DNA of 64,000 nucleotides from JAWOLE01 sp963815655 (GCA_963815655.1 CAWFHK010000001.1:3286001-3350000), one strand, 5' to 3'. Shown: positions 35,701 to 43,250, counted from the stretch's first letter. Numbers and translations are program-made. Notes: generated by a model from the letters alone, not told the origin.

Positions 35701-35712
35701 GCACTTGAACAT
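32701..35712 (-). CDS. TonB-dependent, Oar-like outer-membrane receptor
   Basis: 1,003-residue outer-membrane protein with a 23-residue signal peptide (MFKCLRFALAGLCLVILLTP...AQS). Residues about 28-110 form a carboxypeptidase-regulatory-like domain (GVIEGSVVDPTGAALPGATV), followed by a plug (EKAVNSLPNLQHNF, SVDGADFNN, VTKSGTNDFHG) and a 22-strand-type barrel ending in FQVGVRVTF, the expected terminal aromatic. Oar-like receptors are expanded in Acidobacteriota and are linked to uptake or secretion of large molecules, but the ligand is unknown. ATG 35712 is fixed by AAAAAAAGGAGGAG just upstream. No ExbBD/TonB lies in the window. Confidence 0.92.
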   Translation of the reverse strand: MFKCLRFALAGLCLVILLTPHLRAQSEATTGVIEGSVVDPTGAALPGATVSLKNTATNFEQALTTNRQGRFRGLLLPLGPYRVTVTLPGFTTAVREGIRLGVGQTISLDMKLEISAVTQEVKVTAEAPVVEKSRTAGATSIEEKAVNSLPNLQHNFLDLTKLTPGVTTVQSPDGEQLIVNGQKGIQNNVSVDGADFNNPFFGEYRGGQRPAFTFNLDAIQEVVVVTDGANAEFGRSSSGFVNVVTKSGTNDFHGTTHLYYKNQSMAARPLDDQGNAKPEFDFNQGQIGATLGGPIRRDSIFFFLAFDGQRARSTKQVDPNRIEQRLVDAFAGLGSPNENGPIERSNDARVFLGKFDWQASSQNLITGRYNYTWADQNNGTFDVDTWGRSANADEKDYSNAGTLTALSTFSGTLSNEFRAQWAREERPRPYNGPLIAGQDRPLPDTAFDFAKGYRFGEPFFIPVDYHDTRMQFVDNVSYIWGNHTFKAGVEYNQVASAQTFRGFGNGIWKFSSTDGFLNYLNNPNYVECSNGSSSATGTCPAGSTVTGPVIFYLQQAGVGGLTVDQAGTQKIIQKEPAAFVQDVWQPMPNLTIQAGLRWEAQIEPDPITPASQVFFAPFIGKTVNGQTFPSDGNIPSDKKMWQPRIGISFDPSNDGKTVVRGNFGLFYARIPGLVLASTRSTNGSLGQSIYRDSTFRNFGGPLPPVYPNLLPAAQTSGTPDHPGVFVTDKDFQNPRTAAASAAVEREVIPGLAVLLKYNYAKTTHLTRFVDRNAAELGSPWSAGLAPGGTNGVGSLTTVESTAQSKYWGWTLGVTKRFSDRVGFQANYTYSKDKSDDDNERDPFTFRYAAIHEDPSDPTAEFSQEWGYSDRDQRHRVNAYLLLLAPGDVALDFRYSYRSAQPLDVTAAGVPTTTPQDRINPDGTVTRRNLGRKDNQYSSLDLRLSRPFDVSGFTIEPSIEAFNLFNSKNTKKPAVTNLVFNFDGTVQEGSGDPRQFQVGVRVTF

Positions 35713-35831
35713 ACGGCTCCTCCTTTTTTTGTACCCGTTACCGCGAAGAAAAAATCTGGCCCGCATTCTTCCACGTCGGATACCGGAGTCAAGCCGTTTC
35801 CGTTCCGCCGGAAGCCGCGCGAGTCCGGGGG

Positions 35832-36350
35832 TCAGTACGACAGGCGCAGGAGCGTCGGCGGGCCCGTGGCCGCGGGCACCACGACGAAGAGGTCGTCGAA
35901 CCGGCCGGCGGGGATCTCGACGTCTTCGGCGCAGCCGAGGGCCTTCAAGAGCGGAGGCACCGTGTCGCTGTGGCCCACGACGAGCACGGCGTCGCGCGCG
36001 TGATCAGCCGCGAGCGCCTTCGCGAGCGGCGCGAGGTCCGGCGTTCCGTCCGGGCCCCGGGGCGCGTACTTCTGCACCGTGATCTTCAGCTTCCGCGCGA
36101 GCGGCATCGCCGTGCCGAGCGTGCGGACCGTGTCGGTCGAGTAGATCGCCTTCACGCCGGCCCTGGCGAGGATCGCGGCGAGCCTCTTCGCCCGGGCCCG
36201 CCCCGCCGCCGACAGCGGCACTCCCGGCTCGTTGCTGTCCGAGGCCTTCTCGGCGTGCCGCACGACGAAGACCGCGCGCTGCGCGGAAGCCGGCAGCGCC
36301 ACCGAAAGGATGGCCGCCGCCGCGAGAATCGGAAGGAGATTTCGCCTCAC
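35832..36350 (-). CDS. Exported histidine-phosphatase-family protein
   Basis: 172-residue protein of the phosphoglycerate-mutase-like superfamily. FVVRHAEKA contains the RH nucleophile histidine, and VVGHSDTVPPLL carries the second catalytic histidine; DTVRTLGTA corresponds to the RTxxTA motif. An N-terminal hydrophobic stretch ending in ASAQ is a probable signal peptide, so it would work in the periplasm. GTG 36350 is the start that includes the full signal peptide. The short form is SixA-like, but its substrate is open. Confidence 0.8.
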   Translation of the reverse strand: MRRNLLPILAAAAILSVALPASAQRAVFVVRHAEKASDSNEPGVPLSAAGRARAKRLAAILARAGVKAIYSTDTVRTLGTAMPLARKLKITVQKYAPRGPDGTPDLAPLAKALAADHARDAVLVVGHSDTVPPLLKALGCAEDVEIPAGRFDDLFVVVPAATGPPTLLRLSY

Positions 36351-36446
36351 CGGCCGAACTCTACAACGCGCCGCCTTCCACCTCCCACCTTTTCCAAACG
36401 GTCCGCCGCCCGGCCGCGTCTGAAGGGATGAAGAGGTCGAAAAGAG

Positions 36447-37097
36447 GTGCAAGTTGGGCCGCCATTGGAGGATCGTTCGCGTATCTCCCTTGTTGCGAAG
36501 GAGGGGCGTCTGGCGGAATCGGAAGGCCCGGGCGGACCGCGGGACGACGAGGCGCGGCTGCTCGAGGGATGCCGCGCGGGCGACGTCGCGGCCTTCGAGC
36601 GCCTCTACGAGGCGCACGGGGCCCGCATGAAGAGCATCGCGGCGAACCTGCTCGGCAACCCGGCCGACGCGGAGGACGCGGTCCAGGAGTGCTTCCTGAA
36701 GGTCTACCGCGGGGCGGCGTCCTTTCGCGGGACCGCCCGCCTCTCGACCTGGATCTATCGGGTGCTCGTCAATTCCTGCTACGACATGCTGCGAAAGCGC
36801 CGGCGCCGCCCCCCGGAGGCGCGTTCCGAGCCGGCCGCGGCGGGCGCGGGCCGCGAGCCCGCGGCGCCCGCCTCCGACCATCCGCTGCGCCTCTCCCTCG
36901 AAGCGTGCGTCCGGGACCTGGATCCCCGGCGCCGGGCGGCATTCGTGCTCTTCGAGGTCGAGGGCTTCACGCACCGGGAGGTCGGCGACATCCTCGGCGT
37001 TCCGGAGGGGACGTCCAAGACGCTCCTCTTCGAGGCCCGGCGGCAGCTGCAGCGCCGTCTCTGGACGCGCGGCGTCGCGAGGGAGGGAGCGTCGTGA
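36447..37097 (+). CDS. ECF-type RNA polymerase sigma factor
   Basis: Up to 216 residues. Region 2 is RLYEAHGARMKSIAANLLGNPADAEDAVQE-like with TARLSTWIYRVLVNSCYDMLRKRRRR; region 4 is DLDPRRRAAFVLFEVEGFTH with REVGDILGVPEGTSKTLLF, which binds the -35 element. A proline/alanine-rich linker separates them, as in group 4 (ECF) sigma factors. The start is uncertain: GTG 36447 or TTG 36465 are possible. Its TGA overlaps the GTG of the anti-sigma gene (GTGA), and that gene overlaps DUF4097, giving a tightly coupled three-gene operon. Confidence 0.87.
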   Translation: MQVGPPLEDRSRISLVAKEGRLAESEGPGGPRDDEARLLEGCRAGDVAAFERLYEAHGARMKSIAANLLGNPADAEDAVQECFLKVYRGAASFRGTARLSTWIYRVLVNSCYDMLRKRRRRPPEARSEPAAAGAGREPAAPASDHPLRLSLEACVRDLDPRRRAAFVLFEVEGFTHREVGDILGVPEGTSKTLLFEARRQLQRRLWTRGVAREGAS

Positions 37098-37762
37098 GGG
37101 CGGAGTGCCGGCAGTTCGAGAAGGCGCTCGCGCGCGGGCCGGAAGCCGTCGCGGCGCTCGAAGTCCACGCCGCCTCCTGCGCGGACTGCCGGGAGCGGCT
37201 GCGTCTCTGGAAGGAGATCTCGGAAGCGGCCCCGACGCTCAAGAAGGAGTGGGAGAGCCCGGAGCTCTTCGCGCGGATCGCGCGCGCGATCGAGGCCGGA
37301 CCGCCGCAGGCCGGGCAGGACCCCTCCTCCGCCGTCCCCCCGCGCCGGCGGATGGCCTGGATCCCCGCGGCCGCGGCGGCGGCGCTCTTCCTGCTCTCGA
37401 TGATCGGGCTCTACGTCTTCAAGCCCGGAGACTCCGGACGCGAGCCGATGTCGAACCTGCGCGTCCCGGGCGAGCCGCTCATGACCCAGGAGACCCTGAA
37501 CGAGGTCGTGAACGCGGAGTCGAAGTACCTCGAGTCCATCGAGAAGCTCTCGCTCCTCGCGCGGCCGCGGCTCCAGAGTCCCGAGACGTCGCTCCTCGCC
37601 GCCTACAGGGAGAAGCTTCAGCTCCTGGATTCCGCGATCGCGGAGTGCCGGAGCCAGATCGAACAGAATCAGTTCAACACCCACCTGCGCCGCGAGCTGC
37701 TGGCGATGTACCAGGAGAAACAGCGCACGCTGCAGGACCTGATGAAAGAGGCGAAATCATGA
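37094..37762 (+). CDS. Zinc-finger anti-sigma factor with one membrane helix
   Basis: 222-residue protein. The N-terminal ZAS motif is H25-x3-C29-x2-C32 (EVHAASCADCRERL), which sequesters ECF sigma factors. One membrane helix follows at about 86-106 (AWIPAAAAAALFLLSMIGLY). The periplasmic part is a long coiled-coil-like helix rich in Glu, Lys and Gln (RREL-MYQEKQRTLQDLMKE). GTG 37094 overlaps the sigma stop by GTGA and the TGA overlaps the DUF4097 start by ATGA. Release of the sigma factor probably depends on an envelope signal or proteolysis. Confidence 0.85.
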   Translation: MRAECRQFEKALARGPEAVAALEVHAASCADCRERLRLWKEISEAAPTLKKEWESPELFARIARAIEAGPPQAGQDPSSAVPPRRRMAWIPAAAAAALFLLSMIGLYVFKPGDSGREPMSNLRVPGEPLMTQETLNEVVNAESKYLESIEKLSLLARPRLQSPETSLLAAYREKLQLLDSAIAECRSQIEQNQFNTHLRRELLAMYQEKQRTLQDLMKEAKS

Positions 37763-39288
37763 CGCGGACACACGCAGGCCGACGCTTCCCCCGCAGACCG
37801 GGCAGACTGGCGGCTCTCCTCCTCCTGGCGCTCCCGGCGCTGGCCGCCGCCGGCGAGGGCCGGCGCGACTTCCAGCGGACGTTCAAGAAGACGCTCCCGC
37901 TCGCGGCCGGCCAGAAGCTCTCGATCGAGCACAGCAACGGCGAGATCCGCATCGAGACGCACCGGCAGCCCGAGGTCTCCATCGAGGCGTCCATTCACGT
38001 CTCCTCCTCGGACGAGGAGGGAGCGTCGGCGTTCTCGAAGGAGATCGAGATCGAGGCGGCCGAGGTCGCCGGCGGTGTCTCGATCCGCACGCGCTACCCC
38101 GAGAAGAAGTGGAGCTTCCATGGGCGGGGAGGCGTCTCGTACGCGGTGGACTATCAGATCCGCATGCCGGAAGGGGCGGAACTCGAGGCCTCCAACCGCT
38201 TCGGCAACGTCTCGGTCACGGGCCTGAAGGCGGCCGGCAGCGTGCGCAACTCCAACGGCACGGTCGTCTTCCGCGACGGGAAGGGGAGCCAGCGCCTGGA
38301 GAATTCCTTCGGAACCGTGGAGGTCGCGGGCAACAACGGCCCCGTGACCATCGTCAACAGCAACGGCGCCGTGACCGTGACGGGCGTGGACGGGAGCCTG
38401 GACGTGCGCGACCGCTTCGGCCGGGTCTCGGTCTCGAAGGTCGGCAAGCGTTGCCTCGTCAACAACAGCAACGGAGACGTCACCGTCTCCGACGCCAGCG
38501 GCCAGGTCGATGTGACGAGCTCGTTCGGGAGCGTGGACGTCCGCAACATCGCCGGCGAGGTCGCCGTCGTCAACTCCAACGGCCGGGTGACGGTGCGCGA
38601 GATCAAGGGCGCGGCGAAGCTCGAGACGCGCTTCGGGGCGATCGACGCGGCCGGCATCACCGGCGACGCGACGGTCGCCAACGGCAATTCCTCGATCAGC
38701 CTGACCGACGTCGAGGGATCGGCCGACGTGCGCGGCTCCTTCGGCGAGATCCGCGTGACGCGGGTGAAGAAGGGCGCGAAGGTCTACTCCAGCAACGGGC
38801 GCGTCGGCCTGGAAGACATCGGCGGTCCGGGCTTCGTCAAGACGAGCTTCGGCCTCGTCGAGGCGGCCCACATCCGCGGGGACCTGACGGTCGAGAATTC
38901 CAACGGCGCCGTGCGGGCCTCCGACGTCAAGGGGGGAGCGAGCATCCGCACCTCCTTCGCTTCGATCTGGCTCGACGGCGTCGAGGGACCCCTGGACGCG
39001 GACAACCAGAACGGCTCGATCGAGGTGCGGCGAGCCGGCGGCGGAGGAAAGGGGTGCCGCAACGTCTCGCTGAAGACTTCCTTCGGGGCAATCCGCTTCT
39101 TCCTGTCCGAGAACACCGGCTACACGGTCAGCGCCCGCACCTCCTTCGGGAAGATCCGGACCGAGCTGCCGATCACCTCGACCGGCACGCTCTCGGACGA
39201 ATCTCTTCACGGAAAGATCGGCGACGGCCGCTGCGAGCTGACCCTGACCAACAACAACGGCGCGATCGACCTGCTCAAGGCGCGCTGA
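37759..39288 (+). CDS. Exported DUF4097-type beta-helix protein
   Basis: 509-residue protein with a signal peptide (basic start, then LAALLLLALPALAAA). From residue about 45 it is a chain of short strands whose turns alternate between Asn-rich NSNG turns and Phe-Gly turns (NSFG, DRFG, SSFG, TRFG, TSFG), roughly every 18-20 residues, the hallmark of a parallel beta-helix (DUF4097/adhesin-type). There are about 18 such turns. It should form a rigid rod in the periplasm or on the cell surface. ATG 37759 overlaps the anti-sigma stop. Its place in a sigma/anti-sigma operon suggests an envelope-stress output or a sensor component. Confidence 0.85.
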   Translation: MTRTHAGRRFPRRPGRLAALLLLALPALAAAGEGRRDFQRTFKKTLPLAAGQKLSIEHSNGEIRIETHRQPEVSIEASIHVSSSDEEGASAFSKEIEIEAAEVAGGVSIRTRYPEKKWSFHGRGGVSYAVDYQIRMPEGAELEASNRFGNVSVTGLKAAGSVRNSNGTVVFRDGKGSQRLENSFGTVEVAGNNGPVTIVNSNGAVTVTGVDGSLDVRDRFGRVSVSKVGKRCLVNNSNGDVTVSDASGQVDVTSSFGSVDVRNIAGEVAVVNSNGRVTVREIKGAAKLETRFGAIDAAGITGDATVANGNSSISLTDVEGSADVRGSFGEIRVTRVKKGAKVYSSNGRVGLEDIGGPGFVKTSFGLVEAAHIRGDLTVENSNGAVRASDVKGGASIRTSFASIWLDGVEGPLDADNQNGSIEVRRAGGGGKGCRNVSLKTSFGAIRFFLSENTGYTVSARTSFGKIRTELPITSTGTLSDESLHGKIGDGRCELTLTNNNGAIDLLKAR

Positions 39289-39343
39289 CCCCCCACCGGG
39301 TCAGGTCGCCGGCCGCTTCGATTGGAGATTTCGGCTTCACACA

Positions 39344-39532
39344 CCGCCCCGGCGTCGGGCCGCCTCCCTCCGGCGGCACGCTCCGGCGGGCCGCAACCGG
39401 AGAACCGGCCGTCGCTCTATCGCGAAGGCGCAGTGACAGCCGTGGCTGCAGGGAGTTCTTGTGGTGCGCCTTCGCTCACGGCCGCCTGCAGGAGGCGTCC
39501 CGCCGCCGGGGCTGAAGCCCGCTCGATTGACA
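39344..39532 (+). repeat. Left half of an inverted-repeat element (copy E)
   Basis: From CCGCCCCGGCGTCGG this stretch is colinear with the left two-thirds of copy D (shared 30-nt block around GAGAACCGGCCGTCGCTCT), then breaks off after GCCGCCGGGGCTGAAGC. The module stem is damaged here: GCTCCGGC faces GCCGTCGC. The missing right half is replaced by the element at 39537-39709. It lies between convergent DUF4097 and DedA genes. Confidence 0.7.
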
Positions 39533-39536
39533 CGGT

Positions 39537-39709
39537 GCAGCCTGGAGACGCCGGCGTTGCCCGGCAGCGGCCCTGTCCGAGGGCACACACCACGGACTCG
39601 GATCTGCGATTTGTTCTCTGTGCCCTCGGACCGGAGCGGCGGCCAGGGGTTTCTCCGTGCGGCCAGGCCGCCGCGTGCCGCGGAAGGCAACGACGGCGTC
39701 TCCGGGCGG
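39537..39709 (-). repeat. Short hairpin element (type 2), inverted copy
   Basis: A 173-nt element whose reverse complement matches 43079-43250 at about 85-90% over both arms, while the central loop of about 30 nt is unrelated. Ends are imperfect inverted repeats (GCCTGGAGACGCCGGCG). The module stem is GCGGCGGCC (39636-39644)/GGCCGCCGC (39666-39674). The remaining 39710-39809 shows nothing recognisable. Confidence 0.8.
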
Positions 39710-39809
39710 ATTCTCAGCGAGGAATCGGCGACGAAGACCCGGGTGGCTCACTGCCGACACGGCAAGTCGTGCCCACGCCCATGGAGGACGATCTTGTACG
39801 AATTCACAG

Positions 39810-40409
39810 CTAGGACGCCTGGCGGCGGGAGCGCTTGACGAAGATCAGGACGCCGGCGAGGAGGGCGGCGGCGGCGAAGAGGAAGATTCCCACGCGCCCC
39901 GCCCAGCGGACGACCGTCTCGAACTCCTCCGCGCCGAAGTAGCCGAGGAGGGCTGAGCCGGTTCCCCAGAGGATTCCGGCCGCGGCGTTCCACGGGAGAA
40001 AGCGCCGGTAGGGCAACCGCGCGGCGCCCGCCGCGGGCGGGATGAACGAGCGCAGGAACGCGACGAAGCGCCCGAAGAAGACGGCCGGCGCCCCCTTCGT
40101 CCTGATCCAGTGCTGCGCCCGGGCCCAGCGATGTTTCACCCTCCTGTGGGACACGTTCTCGCCGTAGCGCCGCCCGATGAAGTAGCCGATCGAGTCGCCC
40201 ACGATCGGTCCCGCGACGCTCGCCGCGAGGATGCCGGCCAGGGGAACGCTTGCGCGCGAGGCCAGAACGCCTCCGAGAATCACGGCCACCTCCCCGGGGA
40301 TCAGGAACCCGACGAAGAGCGCCGTTTCGGACGCGGCGAGAAGGAACACCGCCGCGACCGCCCAGGGCCCCGGGATCGAAAAGAAAAGGGAGACGAGCCG
40401 GTCGAGCAC
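39810..40409 (-). CDS. DedA-family membrane protein
   Basis: 199-residue inner-membrane protein with about 4-5 helices. FVGFLIPGEVAVILGGVLA and VGDSIGYFIGRRYG, then FFGRFVAFLRSFIPPAAG (the conserved FxRFxPxxRxxxPxxAG element) identify the DedA/VTT family, implicated in undecaprenyl-phosphate and phospholipid flipping in bacteria. The start is GTG 40409. The stop lies 100 nt from the type-2 element. No specific substrate can be inferred. Confidence 0.9.
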   Translation of the reverse strand: MLDRLVSLFFSIPGPWAVAAVFLLAASETALFVGFLIPGEVAVILGGVLASRASVPLAGILAASVAGPIVGDSIGYFIGRRYGENVSHRRVKHRWARAQHWIRTKGAPAVFFGRFVAFLRSFIPPAAGAARLPYRRFLPWNAAAGILWGTGSALLGYFGAEEFETVVRWAGRVGIFLFAAAALLAGVLIFVKRSRRQAS

Positions 40410-40427
40410 AGACTTACTCGCGGGGAT

Positions 40428-40452
40428 TCCCTACCACCTACGACCTGCCACC
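40428..40452. repeat. Single-arm heptamer repeat (CTACCAC type)
   Basis: Three 7-nt units, CTACCAC, CTACGAC and CTGCCAC, followed by CT. The same unit series forms the right arm of the 17016-17097 hairpin, but no facing arm is present here. It lies between the thioesterase and DedA genes, both on the minus strand. A weaker relative (CTTCCACCTCCCACC) is at 36373-36388. Confidence 0.6.
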
Positions 40453-40471
40453 TGGCTCGTGGCCTCTCCGC

Positions 40472-40936
40472 CTACCAGCGGTGGAAGGCGGGATGGCCCT
40501 CCGGGACGGCGACGAACGTGGCGCGGCAGGTCGCCGTGATCCGTCCCCCGGCCTCCAGGGTCGCTTCGACGGTCGCGCGGTCCTCCCGCGATTCGACGAC
40601 CCGCGCGCGCAGCGTCACGGCGCCGGCCGTCGGAGTCGGGCGCTTGTAGGTCACGTGGAGGTCGGCCGTCACGGTGCTCGGGGGCGCCTCTGCGCCGGAC
40701 GCCTTCATCAGGTGGTAGGTCGCGGCCCAGTTGCTGTGGCAGTCGAGCAGGGACGCGGTGATGCCGCCGTTCAACGCTCCGTCGAAGGCCTCGTGGTGCC
40801 GCTCCGGCCGCCACTCGGCCACGATCTCGTCGCCGGACTCGGAGACGAAGCTCTTGATGCGGAGCCCCTTCTCGTTGGCGGGCCCGCAGCCGAAGCAGCG
40901 GTTTTTCGGGGCATAACGGTCCTGGAGGCTCTCCAT
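40472..40936 (-). CDS. PaaI-like hot-dog thioesterase
   Basis: 154-residue hot-dog-fold protein. NRCFGCGPANEKGLRIK is the typical N-terminus of small acyl-CoA thioesterases; FDGALNGGITASLLDCHSNW holds the conserved loop (normally HGG-ASLLD) that carries the catalytic acid. The C-terminal strands (TVTADLHVTYKRPTP) match the family. It would hydrolyse a small acyl-CoA or aryl-CoA. ATG 40936 is supported by a normal family length; the longer upstream frame is a shadow. Confidence 0.85.
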   Translation of the reverse strand: MESLQDRYAPKNRCFGCGPANEKGLRIKSFVSESGDEIVAEWRPERHHEAFDGALNGGITASLLDCHSNWAATYHLMKASGAEAPPSTVTADLHVTYKRPTPTAGAVTLRARVVESREDRATVEATLEAGGRITATCRATFVAVPEGHPAFHRW

Positions 40937-41051
40937 GGCGGGAGATTACAGGAGAGCCGCCGCCGGCCGATGACTTTCTGAAGGCAAGCGCCTTCCCCGC
41001 GTCCCGGAATTGGTACGAATTGCTCATTCGCCGCGAGGAGACCTTCGTCAA

Positions 41052-41107
41052 TATAATCCCGCTCTCGCCGGGCACCTCCTGCTTCCGCCGCGAGAGCGGA
41101 AAAGGAG
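41052..41107 (+). promoter_or_regulatory. Putative promoter and structured leader of citrate synthase
   Basis: A perfect -10 TATAAT lies at 41052-41057 in an AT-rich patch; no good -35 is seen 16-18 nt upstream. The leader holds a stem GCTCTCGC (41061-41068)/GCGAGAGC (41090-41097) whose loop displays CACCTCCT (41073-41080), complementary to the ribosome site AAAGGAG (41101-41107). The start of the stem is close to the expected transcription start, so the full stem may not form. Confidence 0.4.
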
Positions 41108-41113
41108 CTGCCG

Positions 41114-42460
41114 ATGACAGTTGCGGAGATGGAAATGCCGAAAACAGCCGAAAAAGAGCCCGAGCAGCAGAAGGTGGACGCCCTGTCGATCACGGATCGC
41201 CGGACGGGGAGGGTCTACGAGATCCCGATCGCCAACGACACGATCCGCGCGATGGACCTGCGCCAGATCAAGGTCAACCCCGGGGACTTCGGGATGATGA
41301 CCTATGACCCGGCGTTCATGAACACCGCCTCCTGCAAGAGCCGGATCACCTTCATCGACGGGGACAAGGGGATCCTGCGCTACCGCGGCTACCCGATCGA
41401 GCAGCTCGCCGAGAACTGCACCTATCTCGAGGTGGCGTACCTGCTCCTGCACGGGGAGCTCCCCAACCGCCAGCAGTACCAGGACTGGGAGCGCGACATC
41501 ACCTTCCACACGATGATCCACGAGTCGTTGAAGAAGTTCATGGACGGCTTCAACTACGACGCGCATCCGATGGGAATGCTGATCGCCACGGTGGCGGCGA
41601 TGTCCACCTTCTATCCGGACGCGCACAACATCCACGATCCCGTCTCGCGCACCAAGCAGACCCACCGCCTGATCGCCAAGATGCCGACGCTCGCGGCGTT
41701 CGCCTATCGCCACAGCATGGGAATGCCGTACGTGTACCCGGACAACGGCCTGTCGTACTCCGAGAACTTTCTGAACATGCTCTTCAAGATGCCGTCGGAG
41801 AGCTACAAGCCCAATTCCGTCATCGCGAAGGCGCTCGACGTGCTCTTCATCCTCCACGCCGACCACGAGCAGAACTGCGGAACCAACGCGATGCGCTCGA
41901 TCGGCTCCTCGCACGCGGACCCGTACTCCTCGGTTGCCGGCGCGGCGGCGGCCCTCTACGGCCCGCTCCACGGCGGAGCGAACGAAGAGGTCCTCAAGAT
42001 GCTCGCCGAGATCGGCTCGAAGAACAACGTGCCGGCGTTCATCAAGGAGGTCAAGGAAGGCAAGGGCGAGAAGCGCCTCATGGGCTTCGGCCACCGCGTG
42101 TACAAGAACTTCGACCCGAGGGCCACGATCATCAAGAAGATGGCCGACGAGGTGTTCGAAGTCACCGGACGGAACCCCCTGCTCGACATCGCGCTGGAGC
42201 TCGAGCGGGTGGCGCTGCAGGACGACTACTTCGTCAAGAGGAAGCTGTATCCGAACGTGGACTTCTACTCGGGCCTGATCTACCAGGCGATCGGCATGCC
42301 GACCGCGGCCTTCACGGTGCTCTTCGCCATCCCGCGCACGTCGGGCTGGATCGCGCAGTGGCAGGAGCTCCTGGCGGACCCGGAGCAGAAGATCGCGCGG
42401 CCGCGGCAGGTCTACATCGGCGCCGCGGAGAGACAGTTCGTCCCGATCGACAAGCGCTAG
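41114..42460 (+). CDS. gltA: Citrate synthase
   Basis: 448-residue enzyme condensing oxaloacetate and acetyl-CoA, the entry to the TCA cycle. Active-site strings are present: HADHEQNCGTNAMR, YGPLHGGANEEVL with the substrate-binding histidine, GFGHRVYKNFDPRA, and PNVDFYSGLIYQ with the catalytic aspartate. The length and the order of motifs fit the type II bacterial enzyme. AAAGGAG sits 6 nt before ATG 41114. It is monocistronic, with its own putative promoter and a strong terminator at 42471. Confidence 0.97.
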   Translation: MTVAEMEMPKTAEKEPEQQKVDALSITDRRTGRVYEIPIANDTIRAMDLRQIKVNPGDFGMMTYDPAFMNTASCKSRITFIDGDKGILRYRGYPIEQLAENCTYLEVAYLLLHGELPNRQQYQDWERDITFHTMIHESLKKFMDGFNYDAHPMGMLIATVAAMSTFYPDAHNIHDPVSRTKQTHRLIAKMPTLAAFAYRHSMGMPYVYPDNGLSYSENFLNMLFKMPSESYKPNSVIAKALDVLFILHADHEQNCGTNAMRSIGSSHADPYSSVAGAAAALYGPLHGGANEEVLKMLAEIGSKNNVPAFIKEVKEGKGEKRLMGFGHRVYKNFDPRATIIKKMADEVFEVTGRNPLLDIALELERVALQDDYFVKRKLYPNVDFYSGLIYQAIGMPTAAFTVLFAIPRTSGWIAQWQELLADPEQKIARPRQVYIGAAERQFVPIDKR

Positions 42461-42470
42461 GTTCATTCCG

Positions 42471-42513
42471 GCCGGCCCGCGTCTGGTGGCGATGCGGGCC
42501 GGCTTTCATTTTG
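42471..42513 (+). terminator. Intrinsic terminator of citrate synthase
   Basis: GCCGGCCCGC (42471-42480) and GCGGGCCGGC (42494-42503) form a perfect 10-bp stem followed by TTTCATTTT. Classic Rho-independent structure 10 nt after the stop. Confidence 0.85.
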
Positions 42514-42561
42514 CCCCTCTCCTTCCGGGACAGGCCGGGTGAGGGCGCTGCTCCAGCGGCG

Positions 42562-42999
42562 CTACTTGAAGGAACTCCCAAGTTTCCCCAGGATGTCGGG
42601 CCACCATTTCGCGTATTCCTCGCAGGCCTCGGTGCGCCCGGCGAGGCCGCCGTGAACGAGCGTCAGGCGCGTGACGCCGGGCGCCGGTTCCAGGCGGATC
42701 TCGACGGAGTTGCGCAGGTCCGGAAACTTCGAGCTGAACCAGGTCTTCAGGATGCGCCGGGGAGGCTCGACGGCCTGGTACTGTCCCTTGACCCACCCCG
42801 CCTCTCCCCCGGGGCTCATGAGCTCGAAGCGGTACTCGCCACCCGGCCGGAGGTTGACCTGAGCGCCGGTCAGCGTCCCCTTCGCTCCCCACCACTTCAT
42901 CAGCTCCACCGGGTCCGTCAGGGCGCGGAAGATCTCCTCGAGCGTCGCGGAAATCTCCCGGTCGAGAGTGAGGGTCTCTCTTCGACGGTCGGTGGCCAT
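42562..42999 (-). CDS. SRPBCC/AHSA1-type domain protein
   Basis: 145-residue START/SRPBCC-fold protein of the AHSA1 (activator of Hsp90 ATPase-like) group: IFRALTDPVELMKWWGA near the start, then RPGGEYRFEL, EPPRRILKTWFS and the closing CEEYAKWWPDILGKLGSSF helix are typical. These bind hydrophobic ligands or act as regulatory partners, often beside ArsR-type regulators, which are absent here. ATG 42999 starts the gene; the divergent gap to 43352 contains a type-2 hairpin element. Confidence 0.85.
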   Translation of the reverse strand: MATDRRRETLTLDREISATLEEIFRALTDPVELMKWWGAKGTLTGAQVNLRPGGEYRFELMSPGGEAGWVKGQYQAVEPPRRILKTWFSSKFPDLRNSVEIRLEPAPGVTRLTLVHGGLAGRTEACEEYAKWWPDILGKLGSSFK

Positions 43000-43078
43000 G
43001 GCGAGACAGTCTAGATGTGATTTCCCGAGACGTCGTTCCCGATCCGAGGTTCTCGTCTCGGATTCATCGCGGACAATC

Positions 43079-43250
43079 GCCTGGAGTCGCCGTCGTCGCC
43101 CTCTGCGGCACGCGGCGGCCCGGCCGCCCGGAGCGAACCCTGGCCGCCGCTCCGGTCCGAGGGCACATTAGGATCTTGCTGACTTTGAACCCTCGGCGTG
43201 TGCCCTCGGACAGGGCCGCTGCCGGGCGACGCCGGCGCCTCCAGGCTGCA
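43079..43250 (+). repeat. Short hairpin element (type 2)
   Basis: 172-nt element with imperfect 22-nt terminal inverted repeats (left GCCTGGAGTCGCCGTCG, right end inverted GCCTGGAGGCGCCGGCG, 20 of 22 match). Inside, CCGAGGGCACA faces TGTGCCCTCGG across about 30 nt, so the whole unit folds as one long hairpin. The module stem is GCGGCGGCC (43112-43120)/GGCCGCCGC (43142-43150). It is the inverse of 39537-39709. A further GCCCCGGCGGCC hairpin and a GGGCGGATTCTCAGCG block (shared with the right flank of copy E) follow to 43311. Confidence 0.8.
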
